A DNA stretch of 64,000 bases from CBDCVN01 sp965223045 (GCA_965223045.1 CBDCVN010000013.1:1054001-1118000); one strand, 5' to 3'. Positions 8,824 to 16,702 are shown, counted from the stretch's first letter. A program made the numbers and translations. Notes: generated by a model from the sequence alone, not told the origin.

Positions 8824-8853
8824 TTGACAATATGCTTAGGTAATAATTATACT
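8824..8853 (+). promoter_or_regulatory. Promoter of the methyltransferase-leuD operon
   Basis: A consensus -35 TTGACA (8824-8829) is separated by 18 bp from TATACT (8848-8853). Transcription should start at about 8860, which is the first base of the leader-peptide GTG. This is the best-looking sigma-70 type promoter in the window. Confidence 0.8.
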
Positions 8854-8859
8854 TTTTTT

Positions 8860-8925
8860 GTGGAATTGTTTTCAGCAACCTTACTTCATCTAAATCTAAA
8901 AGTAGGTCTTGAGGTTGCTATATAG
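8860..8925 (+). CDS. Leucine-rich leader peptide of an attenuator
   Basis: GTG GAA TTG ... ATA TAG encodes a 21-residue peptide containing six leucines, four of them in the run LLHLNL (codons 8-13), plus Val and Ile near the end. The start codon coincides with the expected transcription start, so it would be translated from a leaderless message. Leu codons begin at 8866, 8881, 8884, 8890, 8896 and 8908. A leucine-rich peptide before an operon containing leuD is the arrangement known from leu operon attenuation; a ribosome stalled on these codons when leucine is scarce would be the sensor. Confidence 0.75.
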   Translation: MELFSATLLHLNLKVGLEVAI

Positions 8926-8981
8926 ACTGTTGAATCTTAGTTTATTAAATGCAACCCTCAGTTTTTAGGCTGAGGGTTTTC
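8874..8981 (+). promoter_or_regulatory. Transcription attenuator with alternative hairpins
   Basis: Three segments can pair in exclusive ways. AGCAACCT (8874-8881) pairs with AGGTTGCT (8912-8919). The overlapping TGAGGTTGC (8910-8918) can instead pair with GCAACCCTCA (8951-8960; 9 bp, one bulge), which would be an antiterminator. AACCCTCAG (8953-8961) pairs with CTGAGGGTT (8970-8978) and is followed by T residues, an intrinsic terminator. A ribosome stalled on the Leu codons would cover the first arm and favour the antiterminator. A ribosome reaching the stop at 8923 would cover the second arm and leave the terminator free. The methyltransferase begins 16 nt after the T run. Confidence 0.78.
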
Positions 8982-8996
8982 TATTGTGGAGAATTA

Positions 8997-9614
8997 ATGT
9001 TTTTAGATAAAGATATTCCAAGCTTACCTGCCCAAATCGAAGCCATTGAGGCAGAAACCAAAACCCTTGGCTTTGAAATGGCCTCAGATTATCTTACAGG
9101 CAGTCTCTTACGTACACTTGTGGCTTCAAAACCAGCAGGTAAATTTTTGGAAATAGGTACTGGAACAGGTTTGGCTACTGCATGGATGCTCTCTGGTATG
9201 GATGAAAAGTCTACTTTGCTTACAGTAGATAAAAATCCTGCAGTAACAGCTATAGCAGAAAAGCACTTGGGTAACGATTCAAGATTAGATATTCGCACTC
9301 AAGATGGTCTAGTACTGTTAGAAGAATTGCAAGGCAAGAATTTTGATCTTGTTTTTGCTGATACATGGCCGGGAAAGCTTAAAAATCCTGAATTAGCACT
9401 TAACTTGCTTAGGGCAGGTAGTTTCTATGTTATTGATGATATGCGTAACCTAAATAATTTGCCTGAAAAAGTAGCAGGTATTAGTCAAGAGGTTTTACAA
9501 CAAATTCCTAAACAGATGCAGTCTCTGATAGAGGTACTCGAGGCTCGAGCAGACCTAATGACCACAAAACTATTGTGGTCAACAGGCATAATGATTTGTA
9601 CTAAGATAAAATAA
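8997..9614 (+). CDS. Class I SAM-dependent methyltransferase (O-methyltransferase-like)
   Basis: A 205-aa Rossmann-fold methyltransferase. Motif I is FLEIGTGTGLATA (about residues 50-62), the acidic end of strand 2 is LLTVDKNP, and DLVFADTWPGK is the motif IV region. Overall it resembles the catechol/caffeoyl-CoA O-methyltransferase group; the substrate is unknown. The ATG at 8997 has GGAG 7 nt upstream. A longer frame from 8949 is rejected because it would translate through the terminator hairpin. It is the first gene after the leucine attenuator and is followed 17 bp later by leuD, so it is probably co-regulated by leucine supply. Confidence 0.8.
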   Translation: MFLDKDIPSLPAQIEAIEAETKTLGFEMASDYLTGSLLRTLVASKPAGKFLEIGTGTGLATAWMLSGMDEKSTLLTVDKNPAVTAIAEKHLGNDSRLDIRTQDGLVLLEELQGKNFDLVFADTWPGKLKNPELALNLLRAGSFYVIDDMRNLNNLPEKVAGISQEVLQQIPKQMQSLIEVLEARADLMTTKLLWSTGIMICTKIK

Positions 9615-9631
9615 TTTATACGGAGATAAAA

Positions 9632-10240
9632 ATGGCACTTGAAAAAATCACCCAAATAACAGGACATGGAGTTTATGTTTCCGGCGATGATGTAGATACA
9701 GATCGCATAATACCTGCCCGTTTTCTTAAATGCATTACCTTTGATGACCTATCTGGAGGTTTATTTGCTGATGTACGCTTTGATAAAGAGGGTAATAAGC
9801 AAGAGCACCCTTTAAATGATTCTCGCTTTGCAGAAGCTAGTATTATGCTAGTCAACCGTAATTTTGGTAGTGGGTCATCACGTGAACATGCCCCACAATC
9901 TATATATAGAGCAGGTTTTAGAGCCATTATTGGAGAGAGCTTCGCTGAAATTTTCTTTGGTAATGCCACCACTTTGGGAATGCCTTGTGTAGAAGCTACT
10001 AGAGAGCAAATTGAAGAAATGGCTGTTATTATAGAAACTAATCCTAAAACAAAGATCATTGTTGATGTTGAAAATAAGACTGTTACATTAGGTGATAAGA
10101 CCTGTCAAGTGAGCATTAAAGATACTGCCCATAACGCACTTATTAGTGGTCGTTGGGATCCTTTACAAGAACTTCTAGAAAGTGACAAGGCTATTAGCGA
10201 GACTGTAGCAAAGTTGCCTTATCTTTCACATTATTATTAG
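9632..10240 (+). CDS. leuD: 3-isopropylmalate dehydratase small subunit
   Basis: LeuD forms the swivel domain of isopropylmalate isomerase in leucine synthesis. The 202-aa protein has the typical start HGVYVSGDDVDTDRIIPARF, the substrate-recognition loop NFGSGSSREHAP (about 72-83) and IIGESFAEIFFGNA after it. A GGAG sits 7 nt before the ATG. Homoaconitase and citraconate isomerase small subunits look similar, but the leucine-rich leader peptide upstream supports the leucine role. The partner leuC is not in this window. Confidence 0.9.
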   Translation: MALEKITQITGHGVYVSGDDVDTDRIIPARFLKCITFDDLSGGLFADVRFDKEGNKQEHPLNDSRFAEASIMLVNRNFGSGSSREHAPQSIYRAGFRAIIGESFAEIFFGNATTLGMPCVEATREQIEEMAVIIETNPKTKIIVDVENKTVTLGDKTCQVSIKDTAHNALISGRWDPLQELLESDKAISETVAKLPYLSHYY

Positions 10241-10252
10241 GTCTAGTCGCTT

Positions 10253-10258
10253 TAGAAT
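10253..10258 (+). promoter_or_regulatory. Putative -10 box for leaderless 10265 gene
   Basis: TAGAAT lies 6 nt before the GTG at 10265, with no Shine-Dalgarno in between. This is the TANNNT-start arrangement that recurs in this window. Confidence 0.45.
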
Positions 10259-10264
10259 GCTATA

Positions 10265-11929
10265 GTGTTGGCCCTCCTAAGTTACTTTATAGGCTCTTTA
10301 TCCATTGGTAGTTATCTTATAACTTGGCAAACAGGGCTAAAAGCTAGGTACATTTCAGCACATAACATAGGTGTAGAAAATTTTCTGCGACTTGTTGGCG
10401 TGCCCTTGGCAGTAATTTTATTTGTAATAGATACTCTTAAAAGTTTCTTTATTTTGGTTATTTTTGCAGCAAGTCCTTGGGTAGCTTTGGGGGTTTATTT
10501 TGGACACCTCTATCCCTTAAATTTACAAAATAGAACAAGTGCGCCTAGAGGGCGTGGTAATGCCATACTGCTGGGTTTGCTATTAGGCTTAGGAATGTTT
10601 GGATATATTCCCCTTATTTTAGTAGGGTTATCACTACTTGTTTACACGTTGTTCTTAGCCATTTCTCGTTATACGGCTCTAGCAACTTTAGTTAGCTTAT
10701 TGAGTGTTGTTGTTTTACTAATGATCACACAAGGCCTAACACTAGTTACAATGATCTTTTGTGCTATCTCTTTATTGGCTTTGTGGCGGCACAAAACTAG
10801 TATAATGCGAATAGCTCAAGGGCTCGAGCCCCAGCTAGGAAACCCACCACCAGTTTACAACAACAAAGTTATTTGCACCGCCTTCATGATTCACCCTATG
10901 ACTAAAGAAGACTGGTGGCAAATTAAAAGTGTTTGTTGGTTTAAGCCCTTATTAAATAACTTACCAGATGGACTTATTAAGCCACTAATGCGTTTAGTAC
11001 GCCCTGACAAATATGGTGAAATAACAGGTGTGCGCCTAAGTGATGGACGAGAGTTAAGAGTGATCCTTATAGGAGCCCCGCATTTGCCCAGATACATTCG
11101 TGAGCATCCTCAGGTAGCTACTAAAGCAGCTATTCAAGGAGCACGTTTAGCCAAAGAGTTAGGGGCAGAAGCTTTTGGTTTAGGCGCTTTTTGGTCTACT
11201 GTGGGCAATAAAGGGCAGGTGGTGCAAGAAGCAGTTCCTAATATACACATAACTAATGGAGGGGCTTACACAGCAGCGACAATAAAAGCTGCTGTACCTA
11301 TGTTACTAACACGCTATAAATTGCAGGGTAAACCTCTTAAAAAGACTGCTGTTGCGATTGTAGGTGCTAATGGTGTTGTAGCTTTTGGCATAGCTCGTTT
11401 TATTGTTACTGAAGTAGGGAAGCTTATTTTAGTTGGACCTAATGCAGCGCGGTTAGAAAGAAGTGCTCAAACACTTAAACGTAAGTGTCTAGATACTCTT
11501 ATTGAAACTAGTACTGATGTTTGTGCTTGTGCTCGAGCCGACCTAATTTTTAGCGCTACTTCTGACCCAGAACCAGTTATTTTTGCAGATCATGTTAAAG
11601 AAGGTGCTTGGCTTTTTGATTTGGGTCGCCCTGCTGATGTACATGAAAGTGTAAGAGATGTACCTAATGTCGAAGTTATTCCCGGAGGAATGGTTAGACC
11701 ACCGGGTAATATGAAGCAAAGTGTTGACCTACATTTTGATAATGGCACTGTTCCTGCTTGCCTAGCTGAAACGATGATTATGACAGCGACTAAAGCTTTT
11801 GAGCGTAAATCTCTGGGCATACAAACTAAAACAGAAAATATAGATTTTTATTTGTGTCAGGGTAAGCGTTTGGGATTTGAGATAGTAACAGATGTAAAGG
11901 GGGATATGACCAAATTGGTAGCAGCATAA
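10265..11929 (+). CDS. Fusion: divergent PlsY-like acyltransferase domain + acyl-ACP reductase-like domain
   Basis: A 554-aa protein in two parts. Residues 1-185 are a PlsY-like membrane domain with about five helices, keeping HNIGVENFLR (33-42, where canonical PlsY has GSGNIGATNVLR) and GHLYPL (80-85) but lacking the GGKG loop. Residues 200-554 resemble the cyanobacterial long-chain acyl-ACP reductase: a Rossmann loop VAIVGANGVV (363-372) and VPACLAETMI, whose Cys499 aligns with the thioester cysteine of that enzyme. A second, stand-alone homologue of this half is at 20171. If active, it would reduce a fatty acyl thioester to aldehyde at the membrane. It may be part of an unusual lipid pathway; the fusion is real in sequence, the chemistry is inference. 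Confidence 0.7.
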   Translation: MLALLSYFIGSLSIGSYLITWQTGLKARYISAHNIGVENFLRLVGVPLAVILFVIDTLKSFFILVIFAASPWVALGVYFGHLYPLNLQNRTSAPRGRGNAILLGLLLGLGMFGYIPLILVGLSLLVYTLFLAISRYTALATLVSLLSVVVLLMITQGLTLVTMIFCAISLLALWRHKTSIMRIAQGLEPQLGNPPPVYNNKVICTAFMIHPMTKEDWWQIKSVCWFKPLLNNLPDGLIKPLMRLVRPDKYGEITGVRLSDGRELRVILIGAPHLPRYIREHPQVATKAAIQGARLAKELGAEAFGLGAFWSTVGNKGQVVQEAVPNIHITNGGAYTAATIKAAVPMLLTRYKLQGKPLKKTAVAIVGANGVVAFGIARFIVTEVGKLILVGPNAARLERSAQTLKRKCLDTLIETSTDVCACARADLIFSATSDPEPVIFADHVKEGAWLFDLGRPADVHESVRDVPNVEVIPGGMVRPPGNMKQSVDLHFDNGTVPACLAETMIMTATKAFERKSLGIQTKTENIDFYLCQGKRLGFEIVTDVKGDMTKLVAA

Positions 11930-12165
11930 AAGATTACTGAGCATCTAGGCACAGATATTTGTGAATTTGTTAGATATGAAGTGTCCAGAAAGCTATTTAT
12001 TTTGTGCTTGTTAGAACACTTAATAGCAGAAAGAATGAAGAGTTAGTAATTATGATTCAAATTTAAAGAATCTGATAACTTAGTTAGGATTGCTAGGGTA
12101 CTTGCCCACAACAAGATTTTTATAATTCAAGGAAGATACCATTTAATGGCTTAAGACACTTACTT
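11930..12165. other. Non-coding gap before prmA
   Basis: About 235 AT-rich bases. I see no gene, no strong terminator and no clear promoter. Confidence 0.35.
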
Positions 12166-12942
12166 ATGAGCTTTTCTTTTACTTTTCAAGGTACTTTTCA
12201 AGATGAAGCCAAAGTTAGCTTACTTTGGGAAGCTGGTTGTCAAGGCATTGAGGAGTATAAAGGGGAATTAATAGCTTATTTTGCAAAGCCAGTAGATGTG
12301 TTTCTTAGAGGTACTTGGCAAGAGGTTGAGGAAACCAATTGGCAAGAAGCCTACTATAAAAATCTTAGGCCTATATTTCTAAAACATCTCATAATTACTC
12401 CTACTCACTGTGTAGTTAAACCTAGTGAGGGACAAAAGATCTTATGGTTGGACCCCGGAATGGCTTTTGGTAGTGGTCATCATGAAACTACACAACTCGC
12501 TTTAGAAGCTTTAGAAACTTTAGATTTACAAGGCAAATTTGTACTTGATGTTGGCTCAGGCTCAGGCATTCTAGCTATAGCAGCGGATCAACTTGGGGCT
12601 AAAGAGATTTTAGGGATTGATAACGACCCTCAAACCATACCTATTGCTAAGGCTAATGCCCAGCAAAATAATTCAAAAGCAAAATTTGAGCTAAGCAAGC
12701 TTGATAGCAAAGTGGTAGATAATAGTGTGGATGTATTAGTGGCTAATTTATTTGCTGAACTTCATGTTGAGCTTGCTTCTGAATATAAGCGTGCACTTAA
12801 AGATGATGGAGTACTTATAGTTACTGGAATTCTTGCTGAACTTGCTCCAATAGTGTATGAAGCTTTAGGAAAACACTTCAAAGCCTTGAAAGTTAGAACT
12901 GATAAGGAATGGAAGCTAATTCAGGTTATTGTGGGGCCTTAA
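12166..12942 (+). CDS. prmA: Ribosomal protein L11 methyltransferase
   Basis: PrmA trimethylates ribosomal protein L11. The 258-aa protein has the short N-terminal L11-binding domain followed by the catalytic domain. It shows DPGMAFGSGHHETT (about 102-115, the PrmA signature), motif I LDVGSGSGILAIAA, the acidic ILGIDNDP and VANLFAELHVEL, the PrmA version of motif IV. Its stop overlaps the stop of the convergent pdxT by 4 bp through a shared TTAA. Confidence 0.93.
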   Translation: MSFSFTFQGTFQDEAKVSLLWEAGCQGIEEYKGELIAYFAKPVDVFLRGTWQEVEETNWQEAYYKNLRPIFLKHLIITPTHCVVKPSEGQKILWLDPGMAFGSGHHETTQLALEALETLDLQGKFVLDVGSGSGILAIAADQLGAKEILGIDNDPQTIPIAKANAQQNNSKAKFELSKLDSKVVDNSVDVLVANLFAELHVELASEYKRALKDDGVLIVTGILAELAPIVYEALGKHFKALKVRTDKEWKLIQVIVGP

Positions 12943-13517
12943 GGTTTAATCACCTGTTTAAGAAAATAAGCGTGGACTCTATCGTCATTACTTAATTCTG
13001 GGTGAAAAACTGTGGCCATTACTCTCTCTTTTTTTACCATAATAGGATCATTGTTAAAAGATGCTAGTACTTCTACTTGAGCACCTACTTGAGCAATGCG
13101 TGGTGCCCGAATGAAAATGGCTTTTAATGGTGTACTAAAGTTCTTTACCATTACACTGGTCTCAAAAGAGGCTATTTGCCTACCATAGGCGTTTCTCTCG
13201 ACAGTAATATCAAGTAAATTTAGACTAAATTGCTGAGGGTAATCAACTATATTTTTTGCTATTACAATAGCTCCTGCACAAGTGCCCCAAATGGCTCCTC
13301 CATCTTTATAAAACTGGGGCAGGGCTTTGTCAAAACCATAGATCTGCATGAGTTTGGCTATGGTGGTGGACTCTCCACCGGGGATAATCAAACCAGCTAA
13401 GTTATAGATATCTTCAGGTAAGCGGATTTCTTTTACATGTACCCCAAGCCTTAATAATGCCTGCTTATGTTCACGAAAAGCTCCTTGTAAAGCAAGAATA
13501 CCAATTTGCATATTCAC
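12939..13517 (-). CDS. pdxT: Pyridoxal 5'-phosphate synthase glutaminase subunit
   Basis: PdxT hydrolyses glutamine and passes ammonia to PdxS for vitamin B6 synthesis. The 192-aa protein has the class I glutaminase triad: Cys80 in IWGTCAGAIVIA, and His172 and Glu174 in FHPELSNDD. PGGESTT (47-52) is the PdxT signature. The GTG at 13517 is chosen because TATAAT (13523-13528, minus strand) lies just 5 nt upstream; an ATG follows two codons later. pdxS is not in the window. Confidence 0.94.
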   Translation of the reverse strand: MNMQIGILALQGAFREHKQALLRLGVHVKEIRLPEDIYNLAGLIIPGGESTTIAKLMQIYGFDKALPQFYKDGGAIWGTCAGAIVIAKNIVDYPQQFSLNLLDITVERNAYGRQIASFETSVMVKNFSTPLKAIFIRAPRIAQVGAQVEVLASFNNDPIMVKKERVMATVFHPELSNDDRVHAYFLKQVIKP

Positions 13518-13522
13518 ATTAG

Positions 13523-13528
13523 ATTATA
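13523..13528 (-). promoter_or_regulatory. -10 box for leaderless pdxT
   Basis: A perfect TATAAT on the minus strand ends 5 nt before the pdxT GTG. No Shine-Dalgarno is present, so the message is probably leaderless. Confidence 0.5.
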
Positions 13529-13595
13529 ATATATGATGTTTGTTGCAGATGATTTTTCGCAAGTTAGTTTCAGAGAAAAATTTTGCAACTTTCTT

Positions 13596-13623
13596 GTAGG
13601 GTCATGATGCATTGTGCCCCTAC
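13596..13623. repeat. Degenerate GTAGGG...CCCTAC hairpin repeat
   Basis: GTAGGG (13596-13601) and CCCTAC (13618-13623) form the ends of a decayed version of the hairpin seen perfectly at 1232-1266. It lies between pdxT and ccmE. Confidence 0.45.
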
Positions 13624-13680
13624 CACAGACATAAGATGTATTTGCCCGAAATGGTATACTGTAATGTTGAGGAGAGAATC

Positions 13681-14106
13681 ATCAAACGTTTTATTTATAG
13701 TTTAGCTGGCATAGTAGTTTTAGGGGTAGCAGCCTTCCTGATTTACCAAGCATTAAGCTCTTCATTGGTTTACTTTATTTTGCCAAGTGACTATGCTCAG
13801 AATGCTAGTGAGTATGCAGATAGACACATACGCCTAGCTGGCATTGTTGAAAAAGGCAGTGTTAAACAAGACGATGAAAACTTGCGTCTTCGCTTTACTA
13901 TTTCAGACGGCATAGAAAGCTACCCTGTTAGTCATTTCGGAGCACCACCAGATCTTTTTAAAGAAGGTACAGGTGTTGTAGTGGAAGGCAAGTTTGAAGA
14001 CGATGTGTTTTTAAGCGATAACTTGCTCATTAAGCATAGCGAAGTTTATGAAGCACCTAAAGATGGTGAAATAGATATTGAGCAGTTACGTGAATCTTTG
14101 CAATGA
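13681..14106 (+). CDS. ccmE: CcmE-like haem chaperone, probable AUC start
   Basis: CcmE carries haem covalently to apocytochrome c in System I cytochrome maturation. An N-terminal membrane anchor (SLAGIVVLGVAAFLIYQ) is followed by a small periplasmic beta domain. LLIKHSEVYEAP contains the His-x-x-x-Tyr haem-binding signature. The frame is open back to 13612, but TATACT at 13655-13660 is a good -10 box, which would start the RNA near 13667. A GAGGAG (13669-13674) then stands 6 nt before ATC AAA CGT. Starting there gives the short family-typical N-terminus MKRFIYSLAG, and no ATG, GTG or TTG is available in frame after the promoter. An ATG at 13651 is the alternative. It overlaps the next gene by 4 bp. 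Confidence 0.75.
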   Translation: MKRFIYSLAGIVVLGVAAFLIYQALSSSLVYFILPSDYAQNASEYADRHIRLAGIVEKGSVKQDDENLRLRFTISDGIESYPVSHFGAPPDLFKEGTGVVVEGKFEDDVFLSDNLLIKHSEVYEAPKDGEIDIEQLRESLQ

Positions 14107-14819
14107 GCCAGCTCCATATTCATGCTGAAGCAAGTGATGTAGCTCCTTTGGTTCTTTTGCCCGGAGATCCTGACCGCTCGAGCTTCATAGCCAAAACCTT
14201 CCTAGAAAACCCCAAATGTTATAACACCTACCGACAACTACTAGGCTATACAGGCCTCTATAAAAACACACCAATTAGTGTGCAAACTACAGGCATGGGC
14301 TGCCCTAGTTTGGCTATAGTAGTAGAAGAACTCATTCGTTTAGGAGCCAAGGTACTTGTGCGAGTAGGTACTTCGGGAATTATAGATCAAGAAATTAAGC
14401 CTACTGATTTAATTGTTGCTACCTCGTCTGTGCCCAAAGATGGTACTACCAAAATGTATCTAAAAGGAGAAGACTATGCTCCAAGCGCTTCTTTTAAAGT
14501 TACTAGATCTCTAGTGGACAGTGCTACAAATTTAAACAATCAAACTCATGTGGGTCTTATTCAAACAGAGGATGCCTTCTATGGCACTACCCAAGAAGAT
14601 GTGCCTAGGTTAGCACAACAAGGTATTTTAGCTGTTGAAATGGAAGCCTCCGCACTTTTCTTATTAGGCAAAATGCACAAGGTAGAAGCAGGTTGCATTT
14701 TAGTAGCTTCTAATTATGTTGGTGAGCCAAAATTTGTGGAGCCTAGTGTTTTGCAGAAGGCTGTTAGTAATATGGTTATGGTGGCGCTTGAGGCATGTCT
14801 GATGCTAAATAAAACTTGA
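14103..14819 (+). CDS. Purine-nucleoside/uridine phosphorylase family protein
   Basis: A 238-aa phosphorylase that cleaves nucleosides with phosphate in salvage. It has VLLPGDPDRS at the start (phosphate-binding loop), RVGTSGII (the ribose/phosphate Gly-rich segment) and AVEMEASALFLL (the 2'-OH-binding Glu-Met-Glu). These define the hexameric PNP/uridine phosphorylase family (DeoD/Udp). The base specificity cannot be decided from these motifs. It overlaps the ccmE stop (ATGA) and is followed by a GerMN gene in the same direction. Confidence 0.87.
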   Translation: MSQLHIHAEASDVAPLVLLPGDPDRSSFIAKTFLENPKCYNTYRQLLGYTGLYKNTPISVQTTGMGCPSLAIVVEELIRLGAKVLVRVGTSGIIDQEIKPTDLIVATSSVPKDGTTKMYLKGEDYAPSASFKVTRSLVDSATNLNNQTHVGLIQTEDAFYGTTQEDVPRLAQQGILAVEMEASALFLLGKMHKVEAGCILVASNYVGEPKFVEPSVLQKAVSNMVMVALEACLMLNKT

Positions 14820-14859
14820 CAAATAAATTCCTAGATTGTCTTGAAAGAAGGATTTGACC

Positions 14860-15378
14860 ATGCGTACCATTGTTTTCCGCATTGCTACCTTAGCATTACT
14901 ACTATTACTGGCTTTAATGGGGGCACTTTCTTGGCGTACCATGCAAAATCTACCTGACAGCATTATTTATTTTGTAAAACAAGCAGAAGATGAATTTGAA
15001 TTAGTACGAGTGGGCAGAGATCTCAATTTAAAGGGAGAAGAGCGTCTTTTAGCAATTATAGAGGAATTAAGGAGTGGCCCCAAGCCACAAGAGGAAGCAC
15101 GTGAGCTGAAAACTAGTTTTCCCAGTGATGCTAATGTTTTGTCACTAGAAGTAATAGGGGAGACCATCCACATAAACCTTTCAGAGGAATTTGAGTCAGG
15201 TCATGAGGTTGAGCTTGTGCGCTCGAGGCTTTGCCAACTTTTATATACACTCACTCAGCCTAAAAGTATTACTAGTGTGAATTTGCGAGTTGAGGATAGG
15301 TCTTTTGACAATTTGGGCATGGTTGTTGAAAACCTTTGGTCAAGAGAAAATCCGAGTCCTTGCCCTATCGATTTGTGA
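14860..15378 (+). CDS. Membrane-anchored GerMN-domain protein
   Basis: A 172-aa protein: an N-terminal helix (ATLALLLLLALMGALSW) anchors it, and the rest is a GerMN domain facing outside. Recognisable pieces are LVRVGRDLNLKGEERLLAII, then ELRSGPKP and IHINLSEEF. GerMN domains occur in spore germination protein GerM and in many cell-wall proteins of non-sporulating bacteria, where they are thought to bind peptidoglycan or carbohydrate. The ATG at 14860 has GAAGGA 8 nt upstream; a TTG two codons earlier is less likely. Confidence 0.78.
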   Translation: MRTIVFRIATLALLLLLALMGALSWRTMQNLPDSIIYFVKQAEDEFELVRVGRDLNLKGEERLLAIIEELRSGPKPQEEARELKTSFPSDANVLSLEVIGETIHINLSEEFESGHEVELVRSRLCQLLYTLTQPKSITSVNLRVEDRSFDNLGMVVENLWSRENPSPCPIDL

Positions 15379-15447
15379 TTATAAATCGCTATATCTGATT
15401 ATTCCCACAGGTTGATGCTCGAGCATAATCAAACAGTCGCATAACCT

Positions 15448-15470
15448 GTCTACTAATTGATTTAGTAGAC
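15448..15470. terminator. Hairpin downstream of the GerMN gene
   Basis: GTCTACTAA (15448-15456) and TTAGTAGAC (15462-15470) form a perfect 9-bp stem with a 5-nt loop. No T run follows, so it may be a processing or pause hairpin rather than a classic intrinsic terminator. Confidence 0.5.
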
Positions 15471-15640
15471 AATGCTGCTTACTAAGGTAGCAAAAAATGA
15501 TATAAGTAGACATCATGTTTCATGTTAATTATTGTGTTCACCAAATTATAAACTAGGAGGCAACTCTATTATTTAGAAATGGCCCTCTTACATATTTGCC
15601 ATTTCCTCTTCCTTTAAAATGCATTAGAGGGAGATTTATT

Positions 15641-16483
15641 ATGTTTTTCCAATCAGAGCTAGTAAATTTGAGTAGCAAAAGATTTACAATAAACTTAGTT
15701 GTACTTTTTGGGATATTTCTACTTCCTACGTTATCATTTGCAACTGATGGTAATGACGATATTGTCTGGCAAAATGTCAACGGTCAAGTCCATTATTGGC
15801 CAATGAGTAACGGCCAACGTGTTAGTGGGATTGATATTCACAGCCCTGTTGGTACAAGCTGGCACCTTCGGGGTGTTGGTGATGTGAATGGTGATGAGAC
15901 TGATGATATTGTTTGGCAAAATATTAATGGTCAAGTCCATTACTGGCCAATGAACAATGGTCACCGTATCAGTGGGATAGATATTCACAGTCCTGTTGGT
16001 ACAAGCTGGCACCTTCGGGGTGTTGGTGATGTGAATGGTGATGGTACTGATGATATTGTTTGGCAAAATATTAATGGTCAAGTCCATTACTGGCCTATGA
16101 GTAACGGCCAACGTACTGATGGAATTGATATTCACAGTCCTGTTGGCACAAGCTGGCACCTTCGGGGTGTTGGTGATGTAAATGGTGATGGTACTGATGA
16201 TATTGTCTGGCAAAATGTCAACGGTCAAGTCCATTATTGGCCAATGAGTAATGGTCAACGTGTTAGTGGGATTGATATTCACAGTCCTGTTGGTACAAGT
16301 TGGCACCTTCGGGGTGTTGGTGATGTGAATGGTGATGGTACTGACGATATTGTTTGGCAGAATATCAATGGTCAAGTCCATTACTGGCCAATGAGTAATG
16401 GCCAACGTACTGATGGAATTGATATTCACAGTCCTGTTAGCACAAGTTGGCACCTTCGGGGTGTTGGTAATGTGGATGAGTAA
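15641..16483 (+). CDS. Secreted protein of five near-identical FG-GAP/VCBS-like repeats
   Basis: A 280-aa exported protein. GGGAG lies 7 nt before the ATG, and residues 1-34 form a signal peptide with a hydrophobic core (INLVVLFGIFLLPTLSFA). The mature part is almost entirely a 49-residue unit repeated about five times, each with DDIVWQN, HYWPMSNGQR, SPVGTSWHLRGVG and a calcium-loop-like DVNGDGTDD. This matches the FG-GAP/VCBS-type repeats of surface beta-propellers. With only five units it may form a small propeller. The repeats are almost identical at the DNA level, so copy number may vary between strains. Confidence 0.8.
   Translation: MFFQSELVNLSSKRFTINLVVLFGIFLLPTLSFATDGNDDIVWQNVNGQVHYWPMSNGQRVSGIDIHSPVGTSWHLRGVGDVNGDETDDIVWQNINGQVHYWPMNNGHRISGIDIHSPVGTSWHLRGVGDVNGDGTDDIVWQNINGQVHYWPMSNGQRTDGIDIHSPVGTSWHLRGVGDVNGDGTDDIVWQNVNGQVHYWPMSNGQRVSGIDIHSPVGTSWHLRGVGDVNGDGTDDIVWQNINGQVHYWPMSNGQRTDGIDIHSPVSTSWHLRGVGNVDE
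15755..16483 (+). repeat. 147-bp tandem repeats within the secreted FG-GAP-like gene
   Basis: Units begin at 15755, 15902, 16049, 16196 and 16343, the last cut short by the stop codon. The period is 147 bp. Variation is mostly at third codon positions and at one V-S/T-D site; units 1 and 4, and units 3 and 5, are most alike, which suggests duplication in blocks or gene conversion. Confidence 0.92.
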
Positions 16484-16689
16484 TCAGTAATTCTTGTCCT
16501 TAATCTTGTAAAAGGGGACTAAAAACTCCCTACTTAAGCGTGATAAACAATTGCTTAGCTTAGAGAATAAGTTACAAGCGGTGGTTTGTAGTTCACTTGA
16601 TTAAGTTTAAATGGTTATTGGCCTTTGTTACAGATAAAGTCTAATGGTATTTAAAGGATGAAATTTAAAATTTAAAATTTCACTCGTGC

Positions 16690-16695
16690 TATAAT
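16690..16695 (+). promoter_or_regulatory. -10 box for leaderless GntR gene
   Basis: A perfect TATAAT ends 7 nt before the GTG at 16703 with no Shine-Dalgarno between them. The expected transcription start is the first base of the start codon. Confidence 0.6.
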
Positions 16696-16702
16696 TATTA
16701 TT

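Noticed and set aside
8949..8996. 16-codon extension of the methyltransferase
   Set aside because: It covers the attenuator terminator hairpin; GGAG precedes the ATG at 8997.
15734..16453. A 239-codon frame on the minus strand opposite the tandem repeats
   Set aside because: It mirrors the 147-bp repeats, has no ribosome site or signal peptide and a low-complexity T/N/I-rich product; the plus-strand gene explains the region.
15755..16483. CRISPR-like array
   Set aside because: The regular 147-bp spacing is coding tandem repeats with no unique spacers; no cas genes are in the window.
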